NCBI GenBank assembly: GCA_946480845.1
Contig: CAMLLJ010000086.1
Span: forward strand, 1-11,180
Direction: 5' to 3'
Length of the DNA: 11,180 nucleotides
Origin: an uncultured Gemmatimonadota bacterium
Lineage (GTDB): Bacteria > Gemmatimonadota > Gemmatimonadetes > Gemmatimonadales > GWC2-71-9
Shown: piece by piece, positions 1-7,560 of the stretch
Position numbering within the stretch: the first letter of the stretch is position 1
Layout of the letters: the number at the start of each line of letters is the position of its first letter
Notes under the pieces: model-generated
What the model saw: the letters and a program-made list of their open reading frames with translations, nothing else
Told to the model about the DNA's origin: nothing
The model's database searches: none
Position numbers and translations under genes: made by a program

Positions 1-1792
1 CGCCATCGTGATCTTCGGGAAGGTGATGCGCCGCGGCGCCGATTCGGTCGGGATCCGCGCGACCGTTCTCGACCGCGCGCGCGGCATCGCCACCGGCGAC
101 ATCGAGGTGACGGGCGACGAGCAGCGAATCGGCGAGCTGGCCGATTCACTCGGCGTCCGCATCCTGCGCGTGCTGGGGCGGGACCGGCCAATCGCGTCGG
201 TGCGCCACGTCTCGATCGGCTCGCGCTCGCTGCCGGCGCTCAAGTCGTTCCTGCAGGGCGAGCAGTACTACCGGGCCGGCGAATGGGACAGCGCCCTTGC
301 CCACTACGACCGCGCCGTCACCGCCGACAGCACCTTCGGGCTGGCGCTCCGCCGCATGGGCTGGGCGCTGGGATCGAGCCCACCCACGGCCTGGCGCTAT
401 GCGCCGCAGATCGAGTACATGCGCCGCGCGGTCCGCTTCATCCGCGGCCTCTCGCCCCGGGACAGCATCCTCTTCGTCGCGGACTCGCTGGGGCTCTTCG
501 CCCTGGGACCCACCGGGGATGCGATCATCGACGGGCTCTACCGCTCCACCCGCAGCATCGAGGAGCTGGCTCGCCGGTACCCGGAGGACCCGTCGGTCTG
601 GTACGAGCTGGGCGAGCGGCTCTTCCACACGCCGGCGCCGCTCGGCGGAAATCCCGCGGCCGCACTCGAGTCGTTCGACCGCACCATCGCGCTCGACTCC
701 GGCTTCGCTCCGGCGTACATGCACACGGTCCAGCTGGCCATGCAGCTCGGCCAGCGGGACCGGGCTCGCGGGTATGCGCGCGCGTACGTGAGCCGGCGCC
801 TGCCAGGCCGGCACACGTGGGACCTGCACCTGATGGAAGCGTTCTTCGACTCGGGCGGCCTGCGGGCGCCTGCGGTGCAGCGCCGGATAGAGGGCGCGAA
901 CGCGGGCGCGCTCCACTGGGCCGCGGGCGGGCACCTGCTCCATGCCACCGATGCCGACGAAGCCGCGATCTGGCTCCTGCGCGAGATCGGGACCGGCAGG
1001 CACAACTTCGAGGGCGCGGGGGCGAACGTAACGGACACGCTCCTGCTGCGGCAGCAGCTCGCGCAGGCGCTCGCCTGGCGCGGCCACCTGCGCGATGCGG
1101 CGGAGGCGGGCGCGCCGCTCCTCGCCGACCCGGTCGGCTACAAATACTCCTTCTACTTCGACCCGTTCCTCGACCTCGCGCTGCTCCGGACCATTCCCGA
1201 TACGCTCGCCGCGCGGACCTTCGGCAGGGCGCTCGCACCGGGAGCCGACTGGCATGCCGGGGGAGTGCGAATGGTCATGCCGCGCTACCTGCGTGGCCTT
1301 CCCTGGTGGTTCGCCCGGGGGGACAGCGCCTCGCTCCGCGCGATGGCCGCCCGCGGCGCCGAGATCGCCGCGGCGAAGCCGAGCCCGGTCGCCGAGCTGC
1401 GGGCGCGCTACCTGGGACCGGCGGCGGCCGCCTACCTGGCGCTGCTGCGCGGCGACTCCGCCGCCGCGGTGCGCGGCTTCGAGGCCATCCCGGACTCGCT
1501 CTGCCTCATCGCCGGGTGCTTCCACGAGAAGCTGGTGCTGGCGCGGCTCCTCGCTGCCCGCGGTGAGGAGCGCCGCGCCGCCGCGCTGATGGACCGGTGG
1601 AACTTCGCCGGGGAGAACTATCCGACCCGCGTCCTCGGTGCCCTCGAGCGCGCGCGGCTCGCCGAGCGCCTGGGAGACCGCGCTGTCGCGCTCAGAGAGT
1701 ACCGGCTGGTGCGGGAGGCGTGGCGGGAGCCGGACGCGGTGCTGGTGCCGTACGTGCGGGAAGCGGAGGCGGGAGTCGAGCGACTCCGCTGA
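1..1792 (+). CDS. TPR-repeat protein with FlgO-like domain, 5'-truncated by window edge
   Basis: The reading frame is open to the first base, so the GTG at 8 is probably not the true start and the N-terminus lies outside. The first part (about 1-200) reads as the end of a FlgO/TolB-N-like alpha/beta domain: a strand with GADSVGIRATVLD, then a helix ELADSLGVRILRVLGRDRP. From about 230 onward the protein is helical with TPR-type units, such as the segment around LQGEQYYRAGEWDSALAHYD and a second near AALESFDRTIALDSGFAPAY. The same FlgO-then-TPR order occurs in the regulator at 4703-7525. From memory, in Gemmatimonadota such tails often follow a Ser/Thr kinase or a DNA-binding/BTAD domain, so the missing N-terminus may be either. 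The role is probably protein-protein interaction or signal sensing, but the partner is unknown. It ends with TGA, whose last base is the first base of the following palindromic repeat. Confident as a gene and as TPR; unsure of overall function. Confidence 0.8.
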   Translation, partial: AIVIFGKVMRRGADSVGIRATVLDRARGIATGDIEVTGDEQRIGELADSLGVRILRVLGRDRPIASVRHVSIGSRSLPALKSFLQGEQYYRAGEWDSALAHYDRAVTADSTFGLALRRMGWALGSSPPTAWRYAPQIEYMRRAVRFIRGLSPRDSILFVADSLGLFALGPTGDAIIDGLYRSTRSIEELARRYPEDPSVWYELGERLFHTPAPLGGNPAAALESFDRTIALDSGFAPAYMHTVQLAMQLGQRDRARGYARAYVSRRLPGRHTWDLHLMEAFFDSGGLRAPAVQRRIEGANAGALHWAAGGHLLHATDADEAAIWLLREIGTGRHNFEGAGANVTDTLLLRQQLAQALAWRGHLRDAAEAGAPLLADPVGYKYSFYFDPFLDLALLRTIPDTLAARTFGRALAPGADWHAGGVRMVMPRYLRGLPWWFARGDSASLRAMAARGAEIAAAKPSPVAELRARYLGPAAAAYLALLRGDSAAAVRGFEAIPDSLCLIAGCFHEKLVLARLLAARGEERRAAALMDRWNFAGENYPTRVLGALERARLAERLGDRAVALREYRLVREAWREPDAVLVPYVREAEAGVERLR

Positions 1793-1875
1793 GTCATCCC
1801 GAGCGCAGCGAGGGATCTGCTTACGCCGAGTTCGATACCGGGTAAGCAGATCCCTCGCTGCGCTCGGGATGACTT
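1791..1875. repeat. Palindromic REP-like repeat between convergent genes, probable bidirectional terminator
   Basis: Perfect inverted repeat: left arm 1792-1824 and right arm 1842-1874 (33 bp each) around a 17-nt loop. The conserved core begins AGTCATCCCGAGCGCAGCGA. The final A of the upstream gene's TGA is the first base of the left arm. The final A of the opposing DUF445 gene's TAA is the first base of the right arm, so the element fills the gap from stop to stop. A hairpin this long would form in either transcript. There is no T-run after either arm, so intrinsic termination is inferred, not shown. A third copy of the core lies at 5408-5434. Confidence 0.85.
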
Positions 1876-3136
1876 AGAGCACCCGCGACAGCCCGTACAG
1901 CGCCAGCCCCACCAGCGCCCCCATGATCGTCCCGTTGATCCTGATGAACTGCAGGTCCCGCCCCACCGCCAGCTCGATCTTCTTCGACGTCTCCTCCGGG
2001 TCCCACGCCGCCACCGTGTCGGCGATGAACTGCCCCACCTCGGCGCGGTACTGGTCGATCACGTAGAGCGACGCGTCGAGCACCCAGCCGTCCACCTTGG
2101 CCTGCAGCGCAGGGTCGGCCTGCATCGCCTCGCCGAGGGAGACGATGCCCCGCTCCACCGGCCGGAGCCCCTCCTCGTCGGGATGCTCGGCGTAGCGGAG
2201 GAGCGCCGCCTTCGCGTCCGCCCAGACGGTCGCCGAGAAGTCGCGCACCGCCGGGTGGGCCAGCAGCTCCTCCTTCACCTCCTCCCCCTTGGCGATCGTC
2301 TCCGGCGAGGTCCTGAGCTTCTCGATGAACCGGTGCACTGCCGCGTCGAACCGCAGGCGGAGCGGATGATCGGGGTCCACGCTCACCTGGTGCAGGGTGT
2401 TCTCGATCGCGGTCACGATCTTGTCGTGGATCCGGTCGTCCACCATCTCGGGCAGCCACCAGGGGCTCTCCTCCCGGATGCGGTCGCGGATCAGCTCGCC
2501 GTTCGAGTCCACCGCCCGGTCGAGCAGCTTGAGCGCCTCGTCGAGCAGCTCCTGGTGCCGGTTCTCGGCGGTCACCACCGACAGCACGTTGCCGACGATC
2601 GGCGTCACCGGCGTCGCGCGGATGCGGGCGACCACGCTCCGGTCGAGCAGGTCGCGCACGTCCTCGTCGCGCAGCACCTGGGCGGCGCCGGAGAGCCCCC
2701 GCGCGGCGTGGGTGGCGATGGTGCGCGCGTTGGCAGGCTGCGCCAGCCACTCGGCGAGGCGCCGTGAGATGCCGAGGCCGCGGAGCTTGGCACCCACCAC
2801 GTCGCGGGAGAGGAAGTTGTTCTGCACGAAGCCGCCGAGGCTCCGGCCGAGGCGGTCCTTCCGGGCCGGGATGATCGCGGTGTGCGGGATGGGGAGGCCC
2901 ATCGGCCGGCGGAAGAGCGCGGTCACGGCGAACCAGTCGGCGAGCGCGCCCACCATCGCGGCCTCCGACATCGCCCGGATCCAGCCGAGCCAGGGGTACC
3001 GCGCCTCGAAGACGCGGGCGGCGACGTAGATGGCCGTGACCAGGAGGAAGAGCCCGGTCGCCACGCGCTTCATCCGGTCGAGCCGCTCCTGCCTCAGGGC
3101 GGCGTCCTGGACCTGCGGCAGGGGGATCTGGTGCAT
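1874..3136 (-). CDS. DUF445 family membrane protein
   Basis: About 420 residues from the ATG at 3136. The DUF445 (YjiN-like) signature is clear. An N-terminal membrane segment lies at about residues 24-42 (GLFLLVTAIYVAA). It is followed by the conserved block GALADWFAVTALFRRPMG, then LPIPHTAIIPARKDRLG. A long mostly helical middle follows, and the C-terminus has the family's FIRINGTIMGALVGL hydrophobic segment. The biochemical role of the family is not established. This looks like an inner-membrane protein with a large helical soluble part between two anchors. The start is uncertain: the frame stays open upstream with GTG at 3151, ATG at 3172 and TTG at 3241, none with a convincing ribosome binding site. 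I chose 3136 because the protein before the membrane segment is then compact and the divergent promoter gap is left free. It is transcribed convergently with the TPR gene and divergently from the lipoprotein gene. Confidence 0.9.
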   Translation of the reverse strand: MHQIPLPQVQDAALRQERLDRMKRVATGLFLLVTAIYVAARVFEARYPWLGWIRAMSEAAMVGALADWFAVTALFRRPMGLPIPHTAIIPARKDRLGRSLGGFVQNNFLSRDVVGAKLRGLGISRRLAEWLAQPANARTIATHAARGLSGAAQVLRDEDVRDLLDRSVVARIRATPVTPIVGNVLSVVTAENRHQELLDEALKLLDRAVDSNGELIRDRIREESPWWLPEMVDDRIHDKIVTAIENTLHQVSVDPDHPLRLRFDAAVHRFIEKLRTSPETIAKGEEVKEELLAHPAVRDFSATVWADAKAALLRYAEHPDEEGLRPVERGIVSLGEAMQADPALQAKVDGWVLDASLYVIDQYRAEVGQFIADTVAAWDPEETSKKIELAVGRDLQFIRINGTIMGALVGLALYGLSRVL

Positions 3137-3257
3137 GCCGGAAAGAAACACCGGCCCCTGCCGGGGTGTCATCCCCGGGACGGGCCCTGAGCCGGTCCGG
3201 CCCGACTTTCCGCGATAGGTGTAGTGACGTTCACTCACCAATCAGGGGGAGATCGGC
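3137..3257. promoter_or_regulatory. Divergent intergenic region with short dyad and a strong RBS for the lipoprotein gene
   Basis: This gap separates the divergent DUF445 and lipoprotein genes and should carry both promoters. A dyad AGTGA-CGT-TCACT lies at 3223-3235 and could be a small operator, but 5-bp arms can arise by chance. A clear Shine-Dalgarno run GGGGGAG at 3245-3251, six bases before the ATG at 3258, fixes the start of the rightward gene. I could not assign -35/-10 boxes with confidence. Confidence 0.4.
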
Positions 3258-4439
3258 ATGCGGGCCAGGTTCGCTGCGGCATGGATGCTTCCCGCCCTCG
3301 TTGCGCTCCTCGCGTGCGGCGATTCGGCGGGGCCAGATGAAGGAGGAGATGGCACGCTGGCGGGCACGGTCCGGAGCGCCGGCAACTCGGCGGCGCTCGA
3401 GGGCGCCACGATCAGCGTCGCCGGCAGGGAGGCGACCAGCGACGCGAGCGGCCGGTACGAGCTGGCCGGCCTGGCCGCGGGCACGGTCACCGTACAGGTG
3501 GCGCGCCCGGGCTACCAGGACGCGACGGCGTCCGTCACCATCACCGCGGGGACCAACACCCGGGACTTCACGCTGACGGTGCGGGAGGTCTACACCAGCG
3601 GCAATCACGCGATGTACGTGCCGGCCGGCGCGGGCGGCCTGCGGGCGGTGATCATTGCCCTCGGAGGACCGACCACCAGCGGCTTCGTGACCGGTGACCG
3701 GATCGCGCCGCTGGACAAGCCGCTGCTCGAGGAGTCGCTGCAGTCGGTGGGCGCCGGTCTCCGGGCACTCGCGGCATCGCGGCGCGTCGCGCTCCTCGGC
3801 GCGAAGGTGGTGCTGGAGGACGGCTCCGGGAGCGACGTCGCACTGTTCGCCGCGATCACCGCCATCGCCGCGCAGAGCGGCCATCCCGAGCTGGCGGACG
3901 CGCCGTTTCTCGCCTTCGGGATCAGCGCGGGCGCGCGCGAGGGCTCCGGGCTGGTCTCGCGATTCCCCGGACGCGCCATCGGGCTGCTCGGGTGGCACCC
4001 CGCGGGCGTGAGCATGCTGGCGGACCCGGCGGCCATGGCGGTGCCGACGCTGCTGCTGCAGGCCGAGTTCGACGAGACGGTCTACCCGGCCGTGCCGGCG
4101 GCCTTCACGGACAACCGGTCCCGGGGCGCGCTGTGGGCGCTCGTGGTGGAGCCCGGCATCGACCACGACGACGCCACCAGCGCGGCCAGTGCGACAGTCA
4201 TGGGGTGGATTTCCGATGCGCTGGGCCGCCGCCTTCCGGCCGGCGCCGGCGATCCGCTGGTGGGACTCAGCCAGGAGTCGGGATGGCTCGGCGACCAGTC
4301 CACGCTGGAGATCGCCGCGTGGGCGGACTACCCGGGCGAAAGGACGGAGGCGAGCTGGCTTCCGTCCAGATCGATGGCGGAGGCGTGGCAGGCGCTGGGG
4401 AGACTCGAGCCGGAGATGATCATCCATGCCAGCCCCTGA
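3258..4439 (+). CDS. Lipoprotein with carboxypeptidase-regulatory-like domain and alpha/beta-hydrolase-like domain
   Basis: 393 residues; start supported by GGGGGAG six bases upstream. Residues 1-20 form a lipoprotein signal peptide ending in the lipobox LLAC, with C20 as the lipidation site. An acidic/glycine linker follows. Residues about 33-108 match a CarboxypepD_reg/PEGA-like beta-sandwich: LAGTVRSAGNSAALEGATIS, SGRYELAGLAAGTVTVQV and a closing DFTLTV strand. The rest looks like an alpha/beta hydrolase: a GG at 136-137 suited to an oxyanion hole, the nucleophile elbow G-I-S-A-G with S223, and candidate triad members D272 (EFDETVYP) and H303 (GIDHDD). It is therefore likely an envelope-anchored esterase or peptidase-like hydrolase with unknown substrate. 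The triad assignment is from spacing and motif only. Its TGA stop shares its last base with the large palindrome at 4439-4606. Confidence 0.8.
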   Translation: MRARFAAAWMLPALVALLACGDSAGPDEGGDGTLAGTVRSAGNSAALEGATISVAGREATSDASGRYELAGLAAGTVTVQVARPGYQDATASVTITAGTNTRDFTLTVREVYTSGNHAMYVPAGAGGLRAVIIALGGPTTSGFVTGDRIAPLDKPLLEESLQSVGAGLRALAASRRVALLGAKVVLEDGSGSDVALFAAITAIAAQSGHPELADAPFLAFGISAGAREGSGLVSRFPGRAIGLLGWHPAGVSMLADPAAMAVPTLLLQAEFDETVYPAVPAAFTDNRSRGALWALVVEPGIDHDDATSAASATVMGWISDALGRRLPAGAGDPLVGLSQESGWLGDQSTLEIAAWADYPGERTEASWLPSRSMAEAWQALGRLEPEMIIHASP

Positions 4440-4606
4440 GCCGGCCGAGGATCATTCTTGATCGGGCGCGGAGACGCGGAGACGCGGAGAACGGAGAAAA
4501 GCAACAGCAACTGATGGTGAACAGCACACCCACAAAGTCCATGCAGTTCTCCGCCCTCCGCGTCTCCGCGTCTCCGCGCCCGATCAAGAAGATTCCTCGG
4601 CCGGCT
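4439..4606. repeat. 168-bp near-perfect palindrome, MITE-like repetitive element
   Basis: Arms 4439-4498 and 4547-4606 (60 nt each) are complementary except for two short mismatched patches (about four positions near 4451-4454 and two at 4490-4491). They enclose a 48-nt loop of only about 50% G+C, low for this window. Inside each arm is an octamer tandem array (GCGGAGAC, at 4468, 4476 and 4484, mirrored in the other arm). No transposase is present. The element starts on the last base of the upstream TGA. It could act as a terminator for the lipoprotein gene and is probably a dispersed non-autonomous element. Frames running through it are not genes. Confidence 0.85.
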
Positions 4607-4702
4607 GGGTGTTCCGCACCCCGCTGGGCGCGCCACACCTTCCCGGCGCCCGTTCCGGGCGGCAGATTAGCCCGACACCCCAGCGGACCCAGCGACCCAC
4701 CC

Positions 4703-7525
4703 ATGCGCCTCCGCACCTTCGGCGGGCTCTGGCTCGAAGCCGATGCCCCCGTGCCGTCCCTCGGCCCGAGGCGCATGGCGCTGCTCGCGCTGGTCGCCGC
4801 GGCCGGGAAGCGCGGCGCGAGCCGGGACCGCATCATCGGGCTGCTCTGGGGCGAGTCCGGTGAAGAGCAGGCCCGGCACACCCTGTCCCAGCATCTGTAC
4901 GCCCTCCGCCGCGAGACCGGCCGCGAGTGGATCGCCGCCGGCGCGGAGCTGCGCCTCGACCCCGCCATCACCAGCGACGTCGCCGAGTTCCAGGAGGCGC
5001 TCGCCGCGGGCGACCTCGAGCGCGCCGCCTCGCTCTACACCGGCGAGTTCCTCGACGGCTTCTACCTCGCCGCGGCGCCCGAGTTCGAGCGCTGGGCCGA
5101 GGAGGAGCGCGCCCGGCTCCGCCAGTCGGCGCTCCGCGCCCTCGAGTCGCTCGCCGAGCGGACCGGCGCCATTGCCTGGTGGCGGCGCCTCGCCGAGCTG
5201 GACGCGCTGAGCGCCCGCTACGCCGCGGGCCACATGCGCGCCCTCGCCGCCGCCGGCGACCAGGCCGCCGCCCTCGCCGCCTTCCGCGCCCACTGCGACG
5301 CCGTGCGCCGGGAGCTGGACGCGGAGCCGGATCGGAGCGTAGTGGAGATCGCGGCGGGTTTGAGGGCGGCGGGAACGGCGGTGGCAGCGGGAGCGGCCCC
5401 GGCACGGAGTCATCCCGAGCGCAGCGAGGGATCTACTCCCCCCGCCCCGGAACCACTCCACATCCCCCCCACGTGGCGCCCCCGCCGGCGCCTCCGCCTG
5501 TTCGCCGTCGCAACCCTCGTCGCCTTCGCCGCCCTCCTCGCCACCGCCTTGCGCGTCGCCGGCCGCACCCGCGCCCCTGCCCGTCCCTTCCTCGCCGTCG
5601 GCCACATCGCGAGTGCCGACACCGCCGCCCTGGGCAGCGTCGTCCGCGACATGCTGTCCACTGGCCTCGGCGGCATCCGCGGGCTCCAGGTCGTCGCCAA
5701 CTCGCGCCTGGTCGAGCTGATGCCCGCCGGCGCCGAGACCCTGCCCGGCGCCGTCTCCGACGCGGCGCGTCGGGCCGGCGCCGCCGAGATCATCGAGGGC
5801 GAGCTGCTGCGAGAGGGAGCCGGACTCCGGCTGAGCCTCCGGCGCGTGGCGCTGCCGGCGGGCGTGGTGCGCCGGGGATACACCATCCGCGGCCCCGACG
5901 CCGCCCGGCTGGTGGACAGCGCGGCCGCGGCCATCGCCCGCGACCTTGGGCTCGAGGAGCCGGCGGCGTCGGTGGCGGGAGTGCGCACCACGTCGCCCGG
6001 CGCGTATGCGCTCTATGAGGAAGGGCTCCGCGCCTACTACCTGGGCGACTTCGCCGCCGCGTACCGGGTGATGCGCGGCGCGCTCGACCGCGACTCCACC
6101 TTCGCGATGGCGGCGTACTACGCCTGGGCCGCCAGCACCCCGATCGTGCCCGGCTTCGAAGGGGACCGCGAGCTGCGCAGCCGCGCCCGGCGCCTCGCGG
6201 CGCGCACCACCGAGCGCGAGCGGCTGCTGATCGAGGGCTACCTGGCGATGAGCGACGCGCCGGTCGCGACGTCCGTGGCCATCGCCGAGACGCTCGCGGT
6301 GCGCTACCCGGCAGACCCCGACGGGCAGCTCCTGCTGGGGATGGCCTACAACAACGCGGGCCGCTGGGCCGATGCGGTGCCCCCGCTCGAGCGGGTCGTG
6401 CGCAGCGATTCCGCGGCGGGGGCCATCCGCCAGGGGTTCTGCCGGACCTGCATCGCGCTCCACTGGCTCGGCATGAGCTACATCTGGTGGGACTCGCTGG
6501 CGGCCGCGGAGCGCACCGCGCGGCGGCAGATGGCGCTCCGCCCGCCCGGCGAACCGCAGCCTTGGGGCAGCCTCGCCGAGCCGCTGCTCCGCCAGGGCCG
6601 GCGCGCCGAGGCGCTCGCCGCCCTGCATCGGCAGGACTCGACCTCGAACACCTTCTATTTGTGGGCACGTGGCGTGCTCCAGCGCGACCTGGTCCGCTGG
6701 GGCGACTTCGCCGAACTGGACCGGCAGCTCCTTGCCGACCTCGTCAATCCCTCGCGCCAGGTGCGGGCGGAAGCGCGCTGGCTCATGCTCTTCAGCCTGC
6801 GCAACCAGGGCCGCCTGCGCGAGGCGCTGGCGCTGTCCCGGAACCAGGTGATCCCCGGCGGCGGCCGGCTCGAGGGATTCGCCCCGGACCAGCTGGGCGA
6901 GGCGATTCTCGCGCTCGACGGCAACCGGCCGGCGCATGCAGCCCGGCTCTACCGCCGCATGGCCGAGGCGAGCTTCGGGACCGACCACTCGCAGGGCATC
7001 AAGTCCCGGTTCATCACCTGGCACTTCACCCATCTCGGCACCGCGCTGGCGGCCGCCGGCGATACGGCGGCGCTCCGCGGCGTGATCGATACCGTGGAGC
7101 GGTTCGGGCGCCTGAGCAGCTTCGGCCGCGACCCGCACCTGCACCATTTCCTGCGCGGGCGCCTGCTGCAGCGCGCCGGGCGGCACTCCGAGGCGGTCGA
7201 GGCGTTCCGGGCTGCGACGATCTCGCTGACCGACGGCTACTCGCGCATCAATTACGAGCTGGCCCGGAGCCTGATGGCGCTGGGGCGGCCCGAGGAGGCC
7301 GTCGCCGTGCTCCGACCCGCCCTCCACGGCGGCGTGGATGGCAGCAACTCCTACCTCACCCATACCGAGCTGCACGAGGCGGCCGCGCAGGCGTTCGAGC
7401 TGGCCGGCCGGTTCGACAGCGCCGCCGCGCACTACCAGGCGGTCGAGCGGGCGTGGCGCCACGCCGATCCGGAGTACTCGGCGCGCTATGCGAGGGCGAA
7501 AGCGGGGGCCCGCCGGCCGACTTGA
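4703..7525 (+). CDS. Membrane-anchored SARP/BTAD transcriptional regulator with FlgO-like and TPR C-terminal region
   Basis: 940 residues. Residues 1-90 are an OmpR/PhoB-type winged helix of the SARP class (MRLRTFGGLWLE, then RRMALLALVAAAGKRGASRD, LLWGES and LSQHLYALRRETG). Residues about 92-230 are the bacterial transcriptional activation domain (SDVAEFQEALAAGDLERAAS, YTGEFLDGF, then RHLEEL-like helices ending CDAVRRELDAEPD). A Pro/Ala linker contains S236-S244 (SHPERSEGS), encoded by a dispersed repeat. RRRLRLF then leads into one transmembrane helix at about 266-283. Residues about 295-420 resemble a FlgO-like domain, and about 430-940 are TPR-type helices. This predicts a cytoplasmic DNA-binding head and an exported sensory tail. 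The ATG at 4703 is chosen because SARP proteins begin just before this motif. No Shine-Dalgarno is visible there, so leaderless or weak initiation is possible. The frame stays open further upstream, but only through the palindrome. Confidence 0.88.
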   Translation: MRLRTFGGLWLEADAPVPSLGPRRMALLALVAAAGKRGASRDRIIGLLWGESGEEQARHTLSQHLYALRRETGREWIAAGAELRLDPAITSDVAEFQEALAAGDLERAASLYTGEFLDGFYLAAAPEFERWAEEERARLRQSALRALESLAERTGAIAWWRRLAELDALSARYAAGHMRALAAAGDQAAALAAFRAHCDAVRRELDAEPDRSVVEIAAGLRAAGTAVAAGAAPARSHPERSEGSTPPAPEPLHIPPTWRPRRRLRLFAVATLVAFAALLATALRVAGRTRAPARPFLAVGHIASADTAALGSVVRDMLSTGLGGIRGLQVVANSRLVELMPAGAETLPGAVSDAARRAGAAEIIEGELLREGAGLRLSLRRVALPAGVVRRGYTIRGPDAARLVDSAAAAIARDLGLEEPAASVAGVRTTSPGAYALYEEGLRAYYLGDFAAAYRVMRGALDRDSTFAMAAYYAWAASTPIVPGFEGDRELRSRARRLAARTTERERLLIEGYLAMSDAPVATSVAIAETLAVRYPADPDGQLLLGMAYNNAGRWADAVPPLERVVRSDSAAGAIRQGFCRTCIALHWLGMSYIWWDSLAAAERTARRQMALRPPGEPQPWGSLAEPLLRQGRRAEALAALHRQDSTSNTFYLWARGVLQRDLVRWGDFAELDRQLLADLVNPSRQVRAEARWLMLFSLRNQGRLREALALSRNQVIPGGGRLEGFAPDQLGEAILALDGNRPAHAARLYRRMAEASFGTDHSQGIKSRFITWHFTHLGTALAAAGDTAALRGVIDTVERFGRLSSFGRDPHLHHFLRGRLLQRAGRHSEAVEAFRAATISLTDGYSRINYELARSLMALGRPEEAVAVLRPALHGGVDGSNSYLTHTELHEAAAQAFELAGRFDSAAAHYQAVERAWRHADPEYSARYARAKAGARRPT
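5408..5434 (+). repeat. Single copy of the REP-like repeat core inside the SARP coding sequence
   Basis: 27 bases identical to 1792-1818 and, in reverse complement, to 1848-1874. Here there is no opposing arm. It is read in frame as SHPERSEGS (residues 236-244 of the regulator). It sits in the low-complexity linker between the BTAD and the transmembrane helix, where an insertion should be tolerated. Confidence 0.9.
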
Positions 7526-7560
7526 CGGCGTCTTGATGCGGCAATGATCCCGGCTTGAGG
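7521..7560 (+). promoter_or_regulatory. Four 11-bp tandem units, candidate SARP operator
   Basis: Units start at 7521 (CTTGACGGCGT), 7532 (CTTGATGCGGC), 7543 (AATGATCCCGG) and 7554 (CTTGAGGGGCG). TGA recurs at unit positions 3-5 in all four, and CTTGA in three. Direct heptamers at 11-bp (or 22-bp) period upstream of a promoter are the known operator form for SARP activators. A weak -10-like box fitting the NANNNT pattern (CAGGTT, 7570-7575) lies about 9 bases downstream of the last heptamer. The first unit overlaps the regulator's own stop codon. Function is inferred. Confidence 0.45.

Noticed and set aside
8..10. GTG at 8 as the true start of the first gene
   Set aside because: The frame continues to base 1 and the protein begins mid-domain, so the start is outside the window.
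146..1525. 459-residue minus-strand open frame opposite the first TPR gene
   Set aside because: Low-complexity Arg/Ala/Glu-rich translation without domain, opposite a gene with convincing TPR units.
3231..4427. Long minus-strand open frame opposite the lipoprotein gene
   Set aside because: Antisense shadow. The plus strand has a ribosome binding site, lipobox and hydrolase motifs.
4468..4491. CRISPR-like repeats from the GCGGAGAC octamers
   Set aside because: The octamers are directly tandem with no spacers and are mirrored in the opposite arm of a palindrome.
4647..4661. Small GC hairpin (CGCCCG-TTC-CGGGCG) upstream of the SARP gene as a terminator
   Set aside because: Six-base arms are expected by chance at this G+C content and no T-run follows.
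4679..4694. CCCAGCG direct repeat before the SARP start as an autoregulatory operator
   Set aside because: Spacing is 9 bp, not the 11 bp expected for SARP sites, and there are only two copies.
3992..4702. Upstream extension of the regulator's open frame to 3992
   Set aside because: It lies out of frame over the end of the lipoprotein gene and runs through the palindrome. The SARP motif begins right after the ATG at 4703, so the extra 237 residues are not a real N-terminus.
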